DNA from: Fen731 sp964354265
Lineage (GTDB): Bacteria > Actinomycetota > Humimicrobiia > Humimicrobiales > Humimicrobiaceae
Assembly: GCA_964354265.1 (NCBI GenBank)
Contig: CAYGYY010000018.1
Location: forward strand, 1-31,687
Length of the DNA stretch: 31,687 nt
Reading direction: 5' to 3'
Shown here: positions 24,869-31,448 of the stretch, one piece after another
Layout: each line of letters starts with the position of its first letter
Position numbering within the stretch: the stretch's first letter is position 1
Notes under the pieces: generated by a model
Seen by the model: only the letters and a program-made list of their open reading frames with translations
Database searches by the model: none
What the model was told of the DNA's origin: nothing
Position numbers and translations under genes: made by a program

Positions 24869-25237
24869 ATGCTTATTTATGCGACCGTATTTATCAGTTT
24901 AGCTCTTTTATTCTACACAGTTGGTGTATGGGGCGAAAAATTACAAAAGAGACTTAAGTACTGGCACATGTATCTTTTCTGGATAGGGGTAGTATTTGAC
25001 ACTGCAGGGACAACGCTGATGGCAGGACTTGCTGACCGCGGGTTCAAGTTTGATTTTCATGATATAACAGGTCTTCTGGCCATACTACTTATGCTTTTTC
25101 ATGCAATCTGGGCAACCGTTGTTTTAATCAGGAAGAATGAAAGGATGATACTGAACTTCCATAAATTCAGTATTTTTGTTTGGATAATATGGCTGATTCC
25201 ATACTTAACAGGCCTTATCTTCGGGGTCTCAATGTAA
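24869..25237 (+). CDS. HsmA-family (TIGR03987-like) four-helix membrane protein
   Basis: A 122-residue hydrophobic protein with about four membrane helices (roughly residues 2-20, 33-52, 67-87 and 97-118). The loop sequence KYWHMYLFWIGVVFDTAGTTLMAGLA and the histidines in FHDITGLLAILLMLFHAIWA resemble the small family named HsmA/TIGR03987, whose role is unknown. The conserved His, Trp and Asp residues near membrane faces hint at a redox or ion-binding function, which is speculation. AAGGGAAG precedes the ATG. It appears to be a single-gene unit. Confidence 0.6.
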   Translation: MLIYATVFISLALLFYTVGVWGEKLQKRLKYWHMYLFWIGVVFDTAGTTLMAGLADRGFKFDFHDITGLLAILLMLFHAIWATVVLIRKNERMILNFHKFSIFVWIIWLIPYLTGLIFGVSM

Positions 25238-25293
25238 TGAGTTTTATTGGTGGAAAATTGGAGTCAGATTATATGGCTAATAAAATAATTAAA

Positions 25294-25452
25294 TCAATTA
25301 TTCAGTAAAAATATACTAACAAAATATGCAACAAAACATAGAATAAGAAAAGAAGTTGCCAGTTTTTTATATTTGCTATAAGTTAATGCCAATATTCCTG
25401 CCAATAGCATTACAACAAAATTCACTACTGTAATTATTTCCAAAGTACTCAT
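25294..25452 (-). CDS. Small two-helix membrane protein (52 residues)
   Basis: A short minus-strand reading frame runs from ATG at 25452 to TGA at 25294-25296. The product begins MSTLEIITVVNFVVMLLAGI and has two hydrophobic segments (about residues 5-24 and 32-49) joined by a basic turn (SKYKK), a positive-inside hairpin. AGGG lies about eight bases before the ATG. I do not recognise the family. It lies between the HsmA-family gene and the aldo/keto reductase, convergent with the former. The amphipathic layout and clear hydrophobic periodicity favour a real gene, but at this length chance cannot be excluded. Confidence 0.45.
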   Translation of the reverse strand: MSTLEIITVVNFVVMLLAGILALTYSKYKKLATSFLILCFVAYFVSIFLLNN

Positions 25453-25602
25453 ATTACAGCCCTATGATTTATCCCCAAGATGATAATTAATCGTTTATTT
25501 AAGTCTACCAAGGTAAAAATATAATTAAGTTGAAAAGAAGTATTATTATATTCATTATTCATTGATTTGTTCACCCCAAACAGGATACAAAGGGTGCTTG
25601 CT

Positions 25603-26598
25603 TTAATATTTATATTGACTTATAAAAAATTCAACTGCTTTCCTATCCTGTTGATCAAGTATTATATCCCCGGCTTTAGCATTTTCAGCAGCCTGTTTTT
25701 CATTCCTTGCCCCGCAGATAGCAATAACAGTTTCATCCTGCAACAGGTAAGCCACCGCAATATTTCCAACAGTTGCATTATGTTTTTCTGCTGCCAAACC
25801 AAGATTTTTTTCAAGAAGCAAATTGGTCTCTAAAATGCTTTCCCTGCTAAACCTTTCTGGGTTAAATAATATCCTGGAATCATCTTTTGTAAATTTTCTT
25901 TCAGGATTCATATTTCCCGATAGCAGGCCCTGAGAAAGAGGGCTGTAAGCAAGCATGGAAGCTTTATTTTCCCTGCACCAGGGCAAAAGGCTTGATTCTA
26001 TATTTCTGTCTATTATGCTGTATTTTTCCTGGTCAGAGTCAATTGTCCCATATGCTGAGTACTCTTTTAAAATATTCATGGTAACATTAGATACCCCTAT
26101 TGCCCTTATATAACCCCTGGATTTCAGTTCCAATAGTGCCTCCATCGTTTCTGCTATAGGAGTATTGGGATCCTGTACGTGTGTCTGGTAAAGATCTATA
26201 TAGTCAGTACCGAGCAGTTTTAAGCTTTGTTGAAGCTCTTTTTTTATAGAATCCTTCTTTAATCTTCTGAATACATTGACACTTTTTTCATTGCCTATCC
26301 CTGGAAAACTATAATGTAAAAATCCTTCATCAACGTCCCATACAAGCCCACATTTTGTAGCTAGAACTACCGAATCCCTTTTACCTTTGATTGCTCTTCC
26401 CAGTATCTCTTCAGAAAGGCCATAGCCATAGCCGGGTGCAGTATCAATGAAGTTTATCCCTGTATCAATAGAGGCATTAATAGCTTTTTCTATGGCTTGC
26501 TGATCAGTGCCACCCCAGAAAGTACCGCCTGCAGCCCAAAGCCCAAGCGCAATTACAGAAACTTTTATTCCTGTATTTCCAAGTATTACATATCTCAT
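25603..26598 (-). CDS. Aldo/keto reductase
   Basis: A 331-residue NADPH-dependent aldo/keto reductase with a TIM-barrel fold. The catalytic tetrad is visible: Asp and Tyr in FIDTAPGYGYGLSEEILG (about residues 50-67), Lys in VLATKCGL and His in DLYQTHVQDP. The nucleotide-binding end (YSPLSQGLLSG, then AICGARNEKQAAENAKA) is also intact. Such enzymes reduce aldehydes or ketoses, or oxidise sugars. AAGGAAAATC precedes the ATG. It lies outside the sugar locus but could use sugar substrates; there is no direct link beyond proximity. It is transcribed after the broken MFS gene. Confidence 0.92.
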   Translation of the reverse strand: MRYVILGNTGIKVSVIALGLWAAGGTFWGGTDQQAIEKAINASIDTGINFIDTAPGYGYGLSEEILGRAIKGKRDSVVLATKCGLVWDVDEGFLHYSFPGIGNEKSVNVFRRLKKDSIKKELQQSLKLLGTDYIDLYQTHVQDPNTPIAETMEALLELKSRGYIRAIGVSNVTMNILKEYSAYGTIDSDQEKYSIIDRNIESSLLPWCRENKASMLAYSPLSQGLLSGNMNPERKFTKDDSRILFNPERFSRESILETNLLLEKNLGLAAEKHNATVGNIAVAYLLQDETVIAICGARNEKQAAENAKAGDIILDQQDRKAVEFFISQYKY

Positions 26599-26664
26599 GA
26601 TTTTCCTTTCTTAAATTAATATTAGAATTTCTTATATGAAAATTATATAAAATAAACTTCCACT

Positions 26665-27123
26665 TTAAAAAGTCAGACTAAATTTAATTTGATAATTATA
26701 TCTGATAAGTGGAGGTAACAAAATTTTTAACCAGTTTTCATCTGAGCTGTTTCCTATACCTTTTCCAAATCTGTCAAGAAAACGTGCTATAAGTACAAAC
26801 GGCCATATATATGATAGGCCTAAAATAAGCTTTGAAAAGGTAGAAAGACTATATCCTGCAGTAACAAATGGTTTTCTTTTTTGTAATCTATCTGATAAAT
26901 ACCCTGAAAGAACTTTCAGTATTGAAGCGGTTGACTCTGCTATGCCTTCGATAACTCCAACAATTGTAACCGGTACACCTAAAAAACTGGTTAAAAAGAT
27001 TGGGACAATCGGATACATCATTTCTGAGGCAAAATCATTAAAAAAACTTACCCAACCCAGGACAAAGACATTTTTAGGAATTCTAAAGTTGTTATTTAAC
27101 TTTTTTATTTTATCTTGCAGCAA
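26665..27123 (-). pseudogene. Truncated MFS transporter (N-terminal third)
   Basis: The frame encodes 152 residues. Residues 1 to about 122 are a clear major-facilitator N-terminus: WVSFFNDFASEMMYPIVPIF, the loop GYLSDRLQKRKP of motif A, and FLDRFGKGI. In intact relatives that last motif is followed by RTSPRDALI and eight more helices. Here it passes into about 30 unrelated residues (GNSSDENWLKILLPPLIRYN onward) and stops, and the rest of the transporter is not found nearby. The DNA of that tail contains a diverged copy (26668-26685) of the repeat beside the toxin-antitoxin modules. A mobile-element insertion followed by deletion is the simplest reading. The protein is very unlikely to transport. 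Confidence 0.75.
26668..26685. repeat. Diverged copy of the core of the 35-bp repeat
   Basis: AAAAGTCAGACTAAATTT matches the repeat core at 28016-28033 at 16 of 18 positions and in the same orientation. It lies inside the non-MFS tail of the broken transporter gene. Short and AT-rich, so weaker evidence than the two exact copies. Confidence 0.4.
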
Positions 27124-27264
27124 TTAAATTACTTGGTCTTAAGTTATATTTTGCTACTATAATTTGAAATAATATAATCAAATTTTAAATGAAGCAGATA
27201 ATGAGAAATTGCAATATAAGATTTGTTAATTATTTAAATATAAGTATAAAGATAAGTATTAAGG

Positions 27265-27299
27265 TGGTGCCCCTAACCATTGAAAAGTCAAACCAAATT
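27265..27299. repeat. 35-bp direct repeat, copy 1
   Basis: It begins TGGTGCCCCTAACCATTGAA and ends CAAACCAAATT, and it is identical to 27998-28032. Weaker similarity continues for about 25 bp on the right side. It lies 19 bp beyond the stop of the RelE-type toxin gene. The non-coding position and exact copy suggest a mobile-element scar or a recombination site. Confidence 0.85.
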
Positions 27300-27318
27300 A
27301 TTAAAGAATTAATGAAAT

Positions 27319-27579
27319 TCAAGGATTTTTTAGAGTTTTATCGTGTCCTCCTATAGCTCTTAACAATATTCCACTTTCATGATAACTCCATGTCATTCTA
27401 ATACTCATACTAATACTCACCTCAAAAATATCTTCTTTGCCTTTTATTTTTTTAGTTCTGAGGGATGGGTGAAAGGGATTTTCAGCAAGTATTTTTAATT
27501 TAGAATTTATTATTTTCTTTAAATCATCAGAAAATAATTTATAATCTTTTTTAAACCTTTCTGAAAAAAATATTTCCAT
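27319..27579 (-). CDS. RelE/ParE-type toxin
   Basis: An 86-residue RelE/ParE-superfamily protein: N-terminal FFSERFKKDYKLFSDDLKK, a central LRTKKIKGKEDIFEVSISMSIRMTWSY and a C-terminal LLRAIGGHDKTL. This matches the small single-domain fold in which the C-terminal strand carries the His/Asp pair. Toxins of this fold usually cut mRNA on the ribosome, while ParE-like members poison gyrase; the target here cannot be told. It starts one base after the antitoxin stop, so translation is coupled. It is paired with an AbrB-type rather than a RelB-type antitoxin. Confidence 0.8.
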   Translation of the reverse strand: MEIFFSERFKKDYKLFSDDLKKIINSKLKILAENPFHPSLRTKKIKGKEDIFEVSISMSIRMTWSYHESGILLRAIGGHDKTLKNP

Positions 27580-27580
27580 A

Positions 27581-27850
27581 TTATTCTTTGAGTTTTCCTA
27601 TCAGCCCTTTAAATCCATCAGCTTTATGAATTCTACCAGCTTTTATATCTTCTTCTACCTCTTGTTCTTTTGCCTGCCATTGCTTTGACCAGAACCAGGA
27701 CTGCGACCTGTCTATAATCAGGACAGGTTTTATAACAATCCTGTCATCTTCTAAAGTTATTTCTAGATTATCTCCGGCCTTAAGATCAAGTTTTTTTACA
27801 ATTTCTGCAGGAAGAGTAACCTGCGATCTTTCTCTTAACTGTGTGACCAT
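27581..27850 (-). CDS. AbrB/MazE-type antitoxin
   Basis: An 89-residue protein with an N-terminal AbrB/SpoVT swapped-hairpin DNA-binding domain (RSQVTLPAEIVKKLDLKAGDNLEI, then RIVIKP) and a charged, probably toxin-binding C-terminal helix (WQAKEQEVEEDIKAGRIHKADGF). I chose the ATG at 27850 because GGTGA lies seven bases upstream and the domain begins directly after it; an ATG at 27865 would have no spaced Shine-Dalgarno. It should neutralise the adjacent RelE-type toxin and repress their shared promoter through the palindrome at 27868-27884. The gene order, antitoxin first, is the common one. Confidence 0.82.
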   Translation of the reverse strand: MVTQLRERSQVTLPAEIVKKLDLKAGDNLEITLEDDRIVIKPVLIIDRSQSWFWSKQWQAKEQEVEEDIKAGRIHKADGFKGLIGKLKE

Positions 27851-27867
27851 AATATTCACCGCCATCC

Positions 27868-27895
27868 TATAAGAATTTCTTATATTCGTATTATA
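27868..27895 (-). promoter_or_regulatory. Promoter -10 and palindromic operator of the AbrB/RelE module
   Basis: TATAAGAA-T-TTCTTATA (27868-27884) is a perfect 8-1-8 palindrome 18 bases upstream of the antitoxin ATG. A consensus -10 box (TATAAT on the minus strand, 27890-27895) lies just upstream. Repressor bound here would cover the transcription start, the usual autoregulation of toxin-antitoxin operons. No clear -35 box is seen. Confidence 0.6.
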
Positions 27896-27997
27896 CTAAA
27901 TTCAGAAAAATAATTAAATAAAAAAATACAATTTAACAATTTTGGATTTTTATTATAACAGCTGCAGAATTTATTGGAGAGTTTATATAAATTTTGA

Positions 27998-28032
27998 TGG
28001 TGCCCCTAACCATTGAAAAGTCAAACCAAATT
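27998..28032. repeat. 35-bp direct repeat, copy 2
   Basis: Identical to 27265-27299 and in the same orientation, 733 bp away. It lies 37 bp beyond the HigA stop, so both toxin-antitoxin modules end beside the same repeat. The two copies bracket the AbrB/RelE module exactly. Confidence 0.85.
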
Positions 28033-28069
28033 TTGGAGGAATTAATAAAGTTAAAAAAAGATCTTTAGC

Positions 28070-28390
28070 TTAAAACCTAGCAGGTTTAAGATTATTTAAA
28101 ATACTTTCCTTTACAGGAAAAGGAATAACTTCTGGATTCTTTTTCTCTGCCTCCCATAAGTCCAGTTTAGTTTGCATGTTCAGCCAGCTCTCAGCAGAAG
28201 TTTTGGTGGCTTTTCCTATTCTTACAGCCATTTCAGGACTTAGAGAAGAACGGCCGTTTAAAAACTCAGACAAGGCTTTTCTTGATACGCCAAGGTCTAT
28301 TGCTGCCTGAGTAACTGTAAACCCTAATGGAACCAGAACTTCTTCTTTAAAAAGATTCCCAGGATGAACAGGTTTTCTTTTAGTTAACAT
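28070..28390 (-). CDS. higA: HigA-type antitoxin (XRE-family)
   Basis: A 106-residue XRE/Cro helix-turn-helix protein of the HigA (VapI-like) family. It opens KPVHPGNLFKEEVLVPLGFTVTQAA, has the recognition helix DLGVSRKALSEFLNGRSSLS, and then VRIGKATKTSAESWLNMQTKLDLW, which is diagnostic of HigA. It binds and silences HigB and represses the operon. It begins nine bases after the toxin gene, the usual higBA order with the toxin first. A short hairpin overlaps its stop codon, followed at a distance by a T-run in the transcribed direction, but this is too weak to call a terminator. Confidence 0.92.
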   Translation of the reverse strand: MLTKRKPVHPGNLFKEEVLVPLGFTVTQAAIDLGVSRKALSEFLNGRSSLSPEMAVRIGKATKTSAESWLNMQTKLDLWEAEKKNPEVIPFPVKESILNNLKPARF

Positions 28391-28399
28391 TTTTACCCC

Positions 28400-28678
28400 C
28401 TAATGATAATCAAGATAGTCAACAACATAAGCATCTCCTTCTTCAAAGCAGAAAGTAACTCTCCAATTTCCACTTACCCACACTGACCATATTTTTTCCT
28501 TTTTTCCAGAAAGTTTGTGTAATTTAAACCCAGGAAGATCCATATCTTTTACCGATAATGACGCATCCAAACGATCCAATATCCTTGCAAGTTTTGCCGC
28601 ATGATCAGGCACTATCCCCTTTAGCGCATCATTAAGGAAAAAATCTTCAAGACCCTTATGTCTAAATGATTTTATCAT
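28400..28678 (-). CDS. higB: HigB-type toxin (RelE superfamily)
   Basis: A 92-residue RelE-superfamily HigB toxin. It opens IKSFRHKGLEDFF, then PDHAAKLARILDRLDAS, the core LPGFKLHKLSGKKEKIWSVWVSGNWRVTF, and ends DAYVVDYLDYH, all standard for HigB, a ribosome-dependent mRNA endonuclease. The conserved basic and C-terminal His/Tyr residues are present, so it looks active. It is first in the operon with GGAAA before the ATG and a short inverted repeat directly upstream. It is separated from the tRNA-Leu gene by only 62 bp. Confidence 0.92.
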   Translation of the reverse strand: MIKSFRHKGLEDFFLNDALKGIVPDHAAKLARILDRLDASLSVKDMDLPGFKLHKLSGKKEKIWSVWVSGNWRVTFCFEEGDAYVVDYLDYH

Positions 28679-28687
28679 TTTCCAGAG

Positions 28688-28706
28688 TGTAACCTATTAC
28701 GTTACA
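28688..28706 (-). promoter_or_regulatory. Candidate HigA operator upstream of higB
   Basis: TGTAAC and GTTACA form a perfect 6-bp inverted repeat with a seven-base spacer, ending ten bases before the higB start. Its position suits binding by the HigA helix-turn-helix protein for autoregulation. Confidence 0.5.
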
Positions 28707-28740
28707 AGTGTCAAGAGTTGGTTGATGAGGAGCAATCTGA

Positions 28741-28828
28741 TGGTGCCCGAGGCCGGAATCGAACCGGCACGAGGCATAGCCTCAACGGATTTTAAGTCCG
28801 TTGCGTCTACCTATTCCGCCACTCGGGC
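28741..28828 (-). tRNA. tRNA-Leu (UAA anticodon)
   Basis: The minus strand folds as an 88-nt class II tRNA. The acceptor stem GCCCGAG (5' end at 28828) pairs with CTCGGGC (28751-28745), followed by A and an encoded CCA (28743-28741). The anticodon arm is built on ACGGACTTAAAATCCGT with UAA in the loop. There is a long variable arm (GAGGC/GCCTC) and a T-arm GCCGGTTCGATTCCGGC. The long variable arm and the anticodon identify leucine. It reads UUA codons, which suits the AT-rich coding style. Confidence 0.97.
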
Positions 28829-28896
28829 AATAAAATCATGTCAATTCTTTTTAGAAAGCTGCCACAGAGGCAATAACGGACATAATTTTAACAAAA

Positions 28897-29874
28897 TTAA
28901 AAAATGCTGTAAATGATTCCTTCCAGTATATCACTCTCACTCACACTGATAGCTTCTACGTGAAGCAACTCCATTATCTTTACAACAATAGCTGCTCCCC
29001 CTATAATTATATCTGCCCTGCCCGGCTGCAGTCCTGCAATCATTTTCCTGCCTTCAAGATCCGTTGCGCAGAGCCTTTCATATATATCCCTTATTCTTTC
29101 ACGTGTCATGCAGTAACCATGGATTTTATCCCTGTCATAATGTTTCAGGGAAAGGTCTATCGAGGCGAGAGTTGATATAGTGCCTGCAAGACCAATGATT
29201 TTATTATGACTTGAAATCCTTACTTTTGATAACACAGGCATCAACTTCTTATTGATAAAATCTTCAAGCTCCAGGATTTCAGTTTTTCTTGGTTTACTAT
29301 GAAGTAGGAACTTTTCAGATAATATAACCGAACCTATATCTATACTTTCAATATGATTTATCTTACCTCCTGAAGTTCCGAGGATAAGCTCAGTGCTGCC
29401 TCCCCCAACATCTATTACCAGGATATTTTTAGTTTGTTTATTCTCTTCATCTTCCAGTTTTGCAAATTGAGCCCCGGATGCTCCCATATAGCTCAATCTG
29501 GCTTCTTCGACCCCGCTTATTATTTCCACCTTGACCCCGAGTTCATGATATACCATCTCAACAAAACTGCCGGAATTTTTAGCCTGCCGCAATACCCGGG
29601 TGCCAACGACCCTGTACTTTCTTATATCTTTATTTTTCAGGAACATGCAATAATTTCCAAGGACCTCGATAGTCCTTCTTGAACTTTCAGGGGAAATAAT
29701 GCCAGTCCTGCCGGTATTTTTACCCAGCCTTGTGATTTGCATTTCCCTGGTAATTGCAGGATATAATATTTTTTTGCAGGGTTTAATCAGGGTATGCACT
29801 GCGAGCAATCTAGTGGAGTTTGTTCCTATGTCTATAGCAGCAAGCTTTTCAGTCTTTTCTGATCTCATTATCAT
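28897..29874 (-). CDS. ppx: Exopolyphosphatase/guanosine pentaphosphatase (Ppx/GppA family)
   Basis: A 325-residue ASKHA-fold phosphatase containing only the core domains; the longer E. coli-type C-terminal HD domain is absent, as in many short Ppx proteins. Motifs: AAIDIGTNSTRLLA (phosphate 1), SGVEEARLSYMGA, VIDVGGGSTELILG (phosphate 2) and GLAGTISTLASID. It degrades polyphosphate or pppGpp. Its start overlaps the DivIC-like gene by 26 bp, so the two are translationally coupled; ATG at 29868 is an alternative start. It is the last gene of the housekeeping run before the tRNA. Confidence 0.92.
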   Translation of the reverse strand: MIMRSEKTEKLAAIDIGTNSTRLLAVHTLIKPCKKILYPAITREMQITRLGKNTGRTGIISPESSRRTIEVLGNYCMFLKNKDIRKYRVVGTRVLRQAKNSGSFVEMVYHELGVKVEIISGVEEARLSYMGASGAQFAKLEDEENKQTKNILVIDVGGGSTELILGTSGGKINHIESIDIGSVILSEKFLLHSKPRKTEILELEDFINKKLMPVLSKVRISSHNKIIGLAGTISTLASIDLSLKHYDRDKIHGYCMTRERIRDIYERLCATDLEGRKMIAGLQPGRADIIIGGAAIVVKIMELLHVEAISVSESDILEGIIYSIF

Positions 29875-30337
29875 AAAATATCTTCAGATTTTCCCAGAGA
29901 TCTGATTTCCTATATACACCTGTTCCGGAAATGCCGGTATTTATTGAATCGCCTGAAAGACCTGTAGCGTTATCCGGGTTTTCGCCTGGCTCATTATTAT
30001 TATTGCCTGGATTTATAGGCGTTTCATCATTTACTATTTCTACAAAATGGTTTATTTCATTTGCTTTTATCATATTAAACTGTTTTCTTGCTTCAATTTC
30101 TATAGCTTCATCGCTGTAGAGGTTCTTTTCTTCAGCCAGAAGTTTTATGTTTTGCTGTCTTTCCCAGTTCAATTGCTGCTGTAGTTCAAAAAGCTGTTCC
30201 CTGTTTTTAATAATGCTGGATATCTGGTTAATCGAAGTAAAGACTACAATGAGGATAAATGTGATAAATATAGCGACAAAAATATTAATTTTTGTCTTCC
30301 TTGGAAGGCTGCCTATTTCTTTAATATTCTTTTCCAT
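29849..30337 (-). CDS. FtsB/DivIC-type septum formation initiator protein
   Basis: A 162-residue single-pass membrane protein with a short cytoplasmic N-terminus, one transmembrane helix (about residues 16-37), a coiled coil (REQLFELQQQLNWERQQNIKLLAEEKN region) and the family block IEIEARKQFNMIKANEINHFVEI. FtsB/DivIC proteins join the divisome outside the membrane and help activate septal wall synthesis. The C-terminal ~50 residues are a low-complexity Asn/Pro/Gly/Ser tail that is longer than usual. It is coupled to ppx and follows MazG after 266 bp. Confidence 0.87.
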   Translation of the reverse strand: MEKNIKEIGSLPRKTKINIFVAIFITFILIVVFTSINQISSIIKNREQLFELQQQLNWERQQNIKLLAEEKNLYSDEAIEIEARKQFNMIKANEINHFVEIVNDETPINPGNNNNEPGENPDNATGLSGDSINTGISGTGVYRKSDLWENLKIFYDNEIRKD

Positions 30338-30603
30338 TTTAGTTTGCTACAAATTATTTCAGTAAAACTAACACCAGCTGCTAAATCAACTGGAGAGCCA
30401 TTAAAATAACGGACAATGAAATTGCTACAAAAAAGTATTAAGAAATTTATAACTTTAAATTACATATTTAATTAAATATATAGCTTATAATTACTTAGAA
30501 GTATATCACAAATAAAATTTTTTTTAAATTTATAAAATTTTATGGATAATTTTAAGCCGTGGACCGTTTTCTGAATCTTATAATAAAGCAACCGTGTGTC
30601 TTT

Positions 30604-31443
30604 TTATATATTCCTTTTTGCTATCTCCCATAGATTATCTTTCTCGGCAAGACTTAAATTTTTAAAATCCAGGCCATTTTCTTCAGCATACTTTTCCATA
30701 TAATCAAACCTTGTTATAAATTTTTTACAGGTGTCCTTCAGGGATTTTTCACTGTCAATATCAGTATGCCTGCTTAAATTGACTATTGTAAAAAGAATAT
30801 CTCCGATCTCATCAGAAATCCTGTCTTTATCGCGGGACCTGATTTCAATTTCAAGCTCTGTAACCTCCTCCTTGATTTTTTCAACTACTCCCCCCGGGCC
30901 TTCCCAGTCAAACCCCAGTCTTGATGCTCTGTTCTGGATCTCATAAGCAAAATGAAGAGCCGGCAGTATCCTTGGTATATTTGAAAACATGGAATCGTTT
31001 TTTTTGGATTTGTTTTTTCTTTCTTCCTTTTTTATATCTTCCCAATTGGCAAGGACTTCATCGCTGCTTCCTACAGCCCTGCCCGAAAAAACGTGGGGAT
31101 GGCGCCTGACAAGTTTTTTGATTATTGTCCTAAGGACATCATCAATATCAAATTCATCATAATCAGCAGCAATGCGGCTGTGAAATACAACCTGGAGAAG
31201 AATATCGCCAAGCTCTTCCTTTAAATCCTGGTAATCTTTTTCCTCAATCGAGTCTACCGCCTCATATGCTTCTTCAACCAGGTTTCTTTTTATGGAATCG
31301 TGGGTTTGCTCTCTGTCCCAGATGCAGCCTTCTTCTGAACGCAATCTTTTCATAACTTCCACCAGGATTAAAAAAAGTTCACCGGGTGAATCTATACTGT
31401 CCAGATTATCAGGGTTATTCAGGTTTTCCAGGTTTTCCTGCAT
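30604..31443 (-). CDS. mazG: Nucleoside triphosphate pyrophosphohydrolase MazG
   Basis: A protein of about 279 residues with two MazG domains. Domain 1: LRSEEGCIWDREQTHDSIKR, then NLVEEAYEAVD and EELGDILLQVVFHSRIA, holding the EExxE...ExxD magnesium motif. Domain 2: EEVTELEIEI and DEIGDILFTIVNLSRH. It hydrolyses NTPs and dNTPs to monophosphates to clear damaged nucleotides. The ATG at 31443 follows GAGTGA; a GTG at 31452 that overlaps the upstream stop is an equally possible start. It is directly coupled to the foldase gene upstream. Confidence 0.92.
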   Translation of the reverse strand: MQENLENLNNPDNLDSIDSPGELFLILVEVMKRLRSEEGCIWDREQTHDSIKRNLVEEAYEAVDSIEEKDYQDLKEELGDILLQVVFHSRIAADYDEFDIDDVLRTIIKKLVRRHPHVFSGRAVGSSDEVLANWEDIKKEERKNKSKKNDSMFSNIPRILPALHFAYEIQNRASRLGFDWEGPGGVVEKIKEEVTELEIEIRSRDKDRISDEIGDILFTIVNLSRHTDIDSEKSLKDTCKKFITRFDYMEKYAEENGLDFKNLSLAEKDNLWEIAKRNI

Positions 31444-31448
31444 GGAAA

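Noticed and set aside
27265..28032. Integron attC sites behind the toxin-antitoxin modules
   Set aside because: The repeat contains GTTAGGG and CCCTAAC, close to integron core sites, but the core consensus (GTTRRRY) is not met and no paired L and R boxes or long imperfect hairpin are visible.
28050..28092. Rho-independent terminator at the higA stop
   Set aside because: The hairpin (AAACCT-AGC-AGGTTT) overlaps the stop codon and the T-run lies about 13 bases away, too far for a standard terminator.
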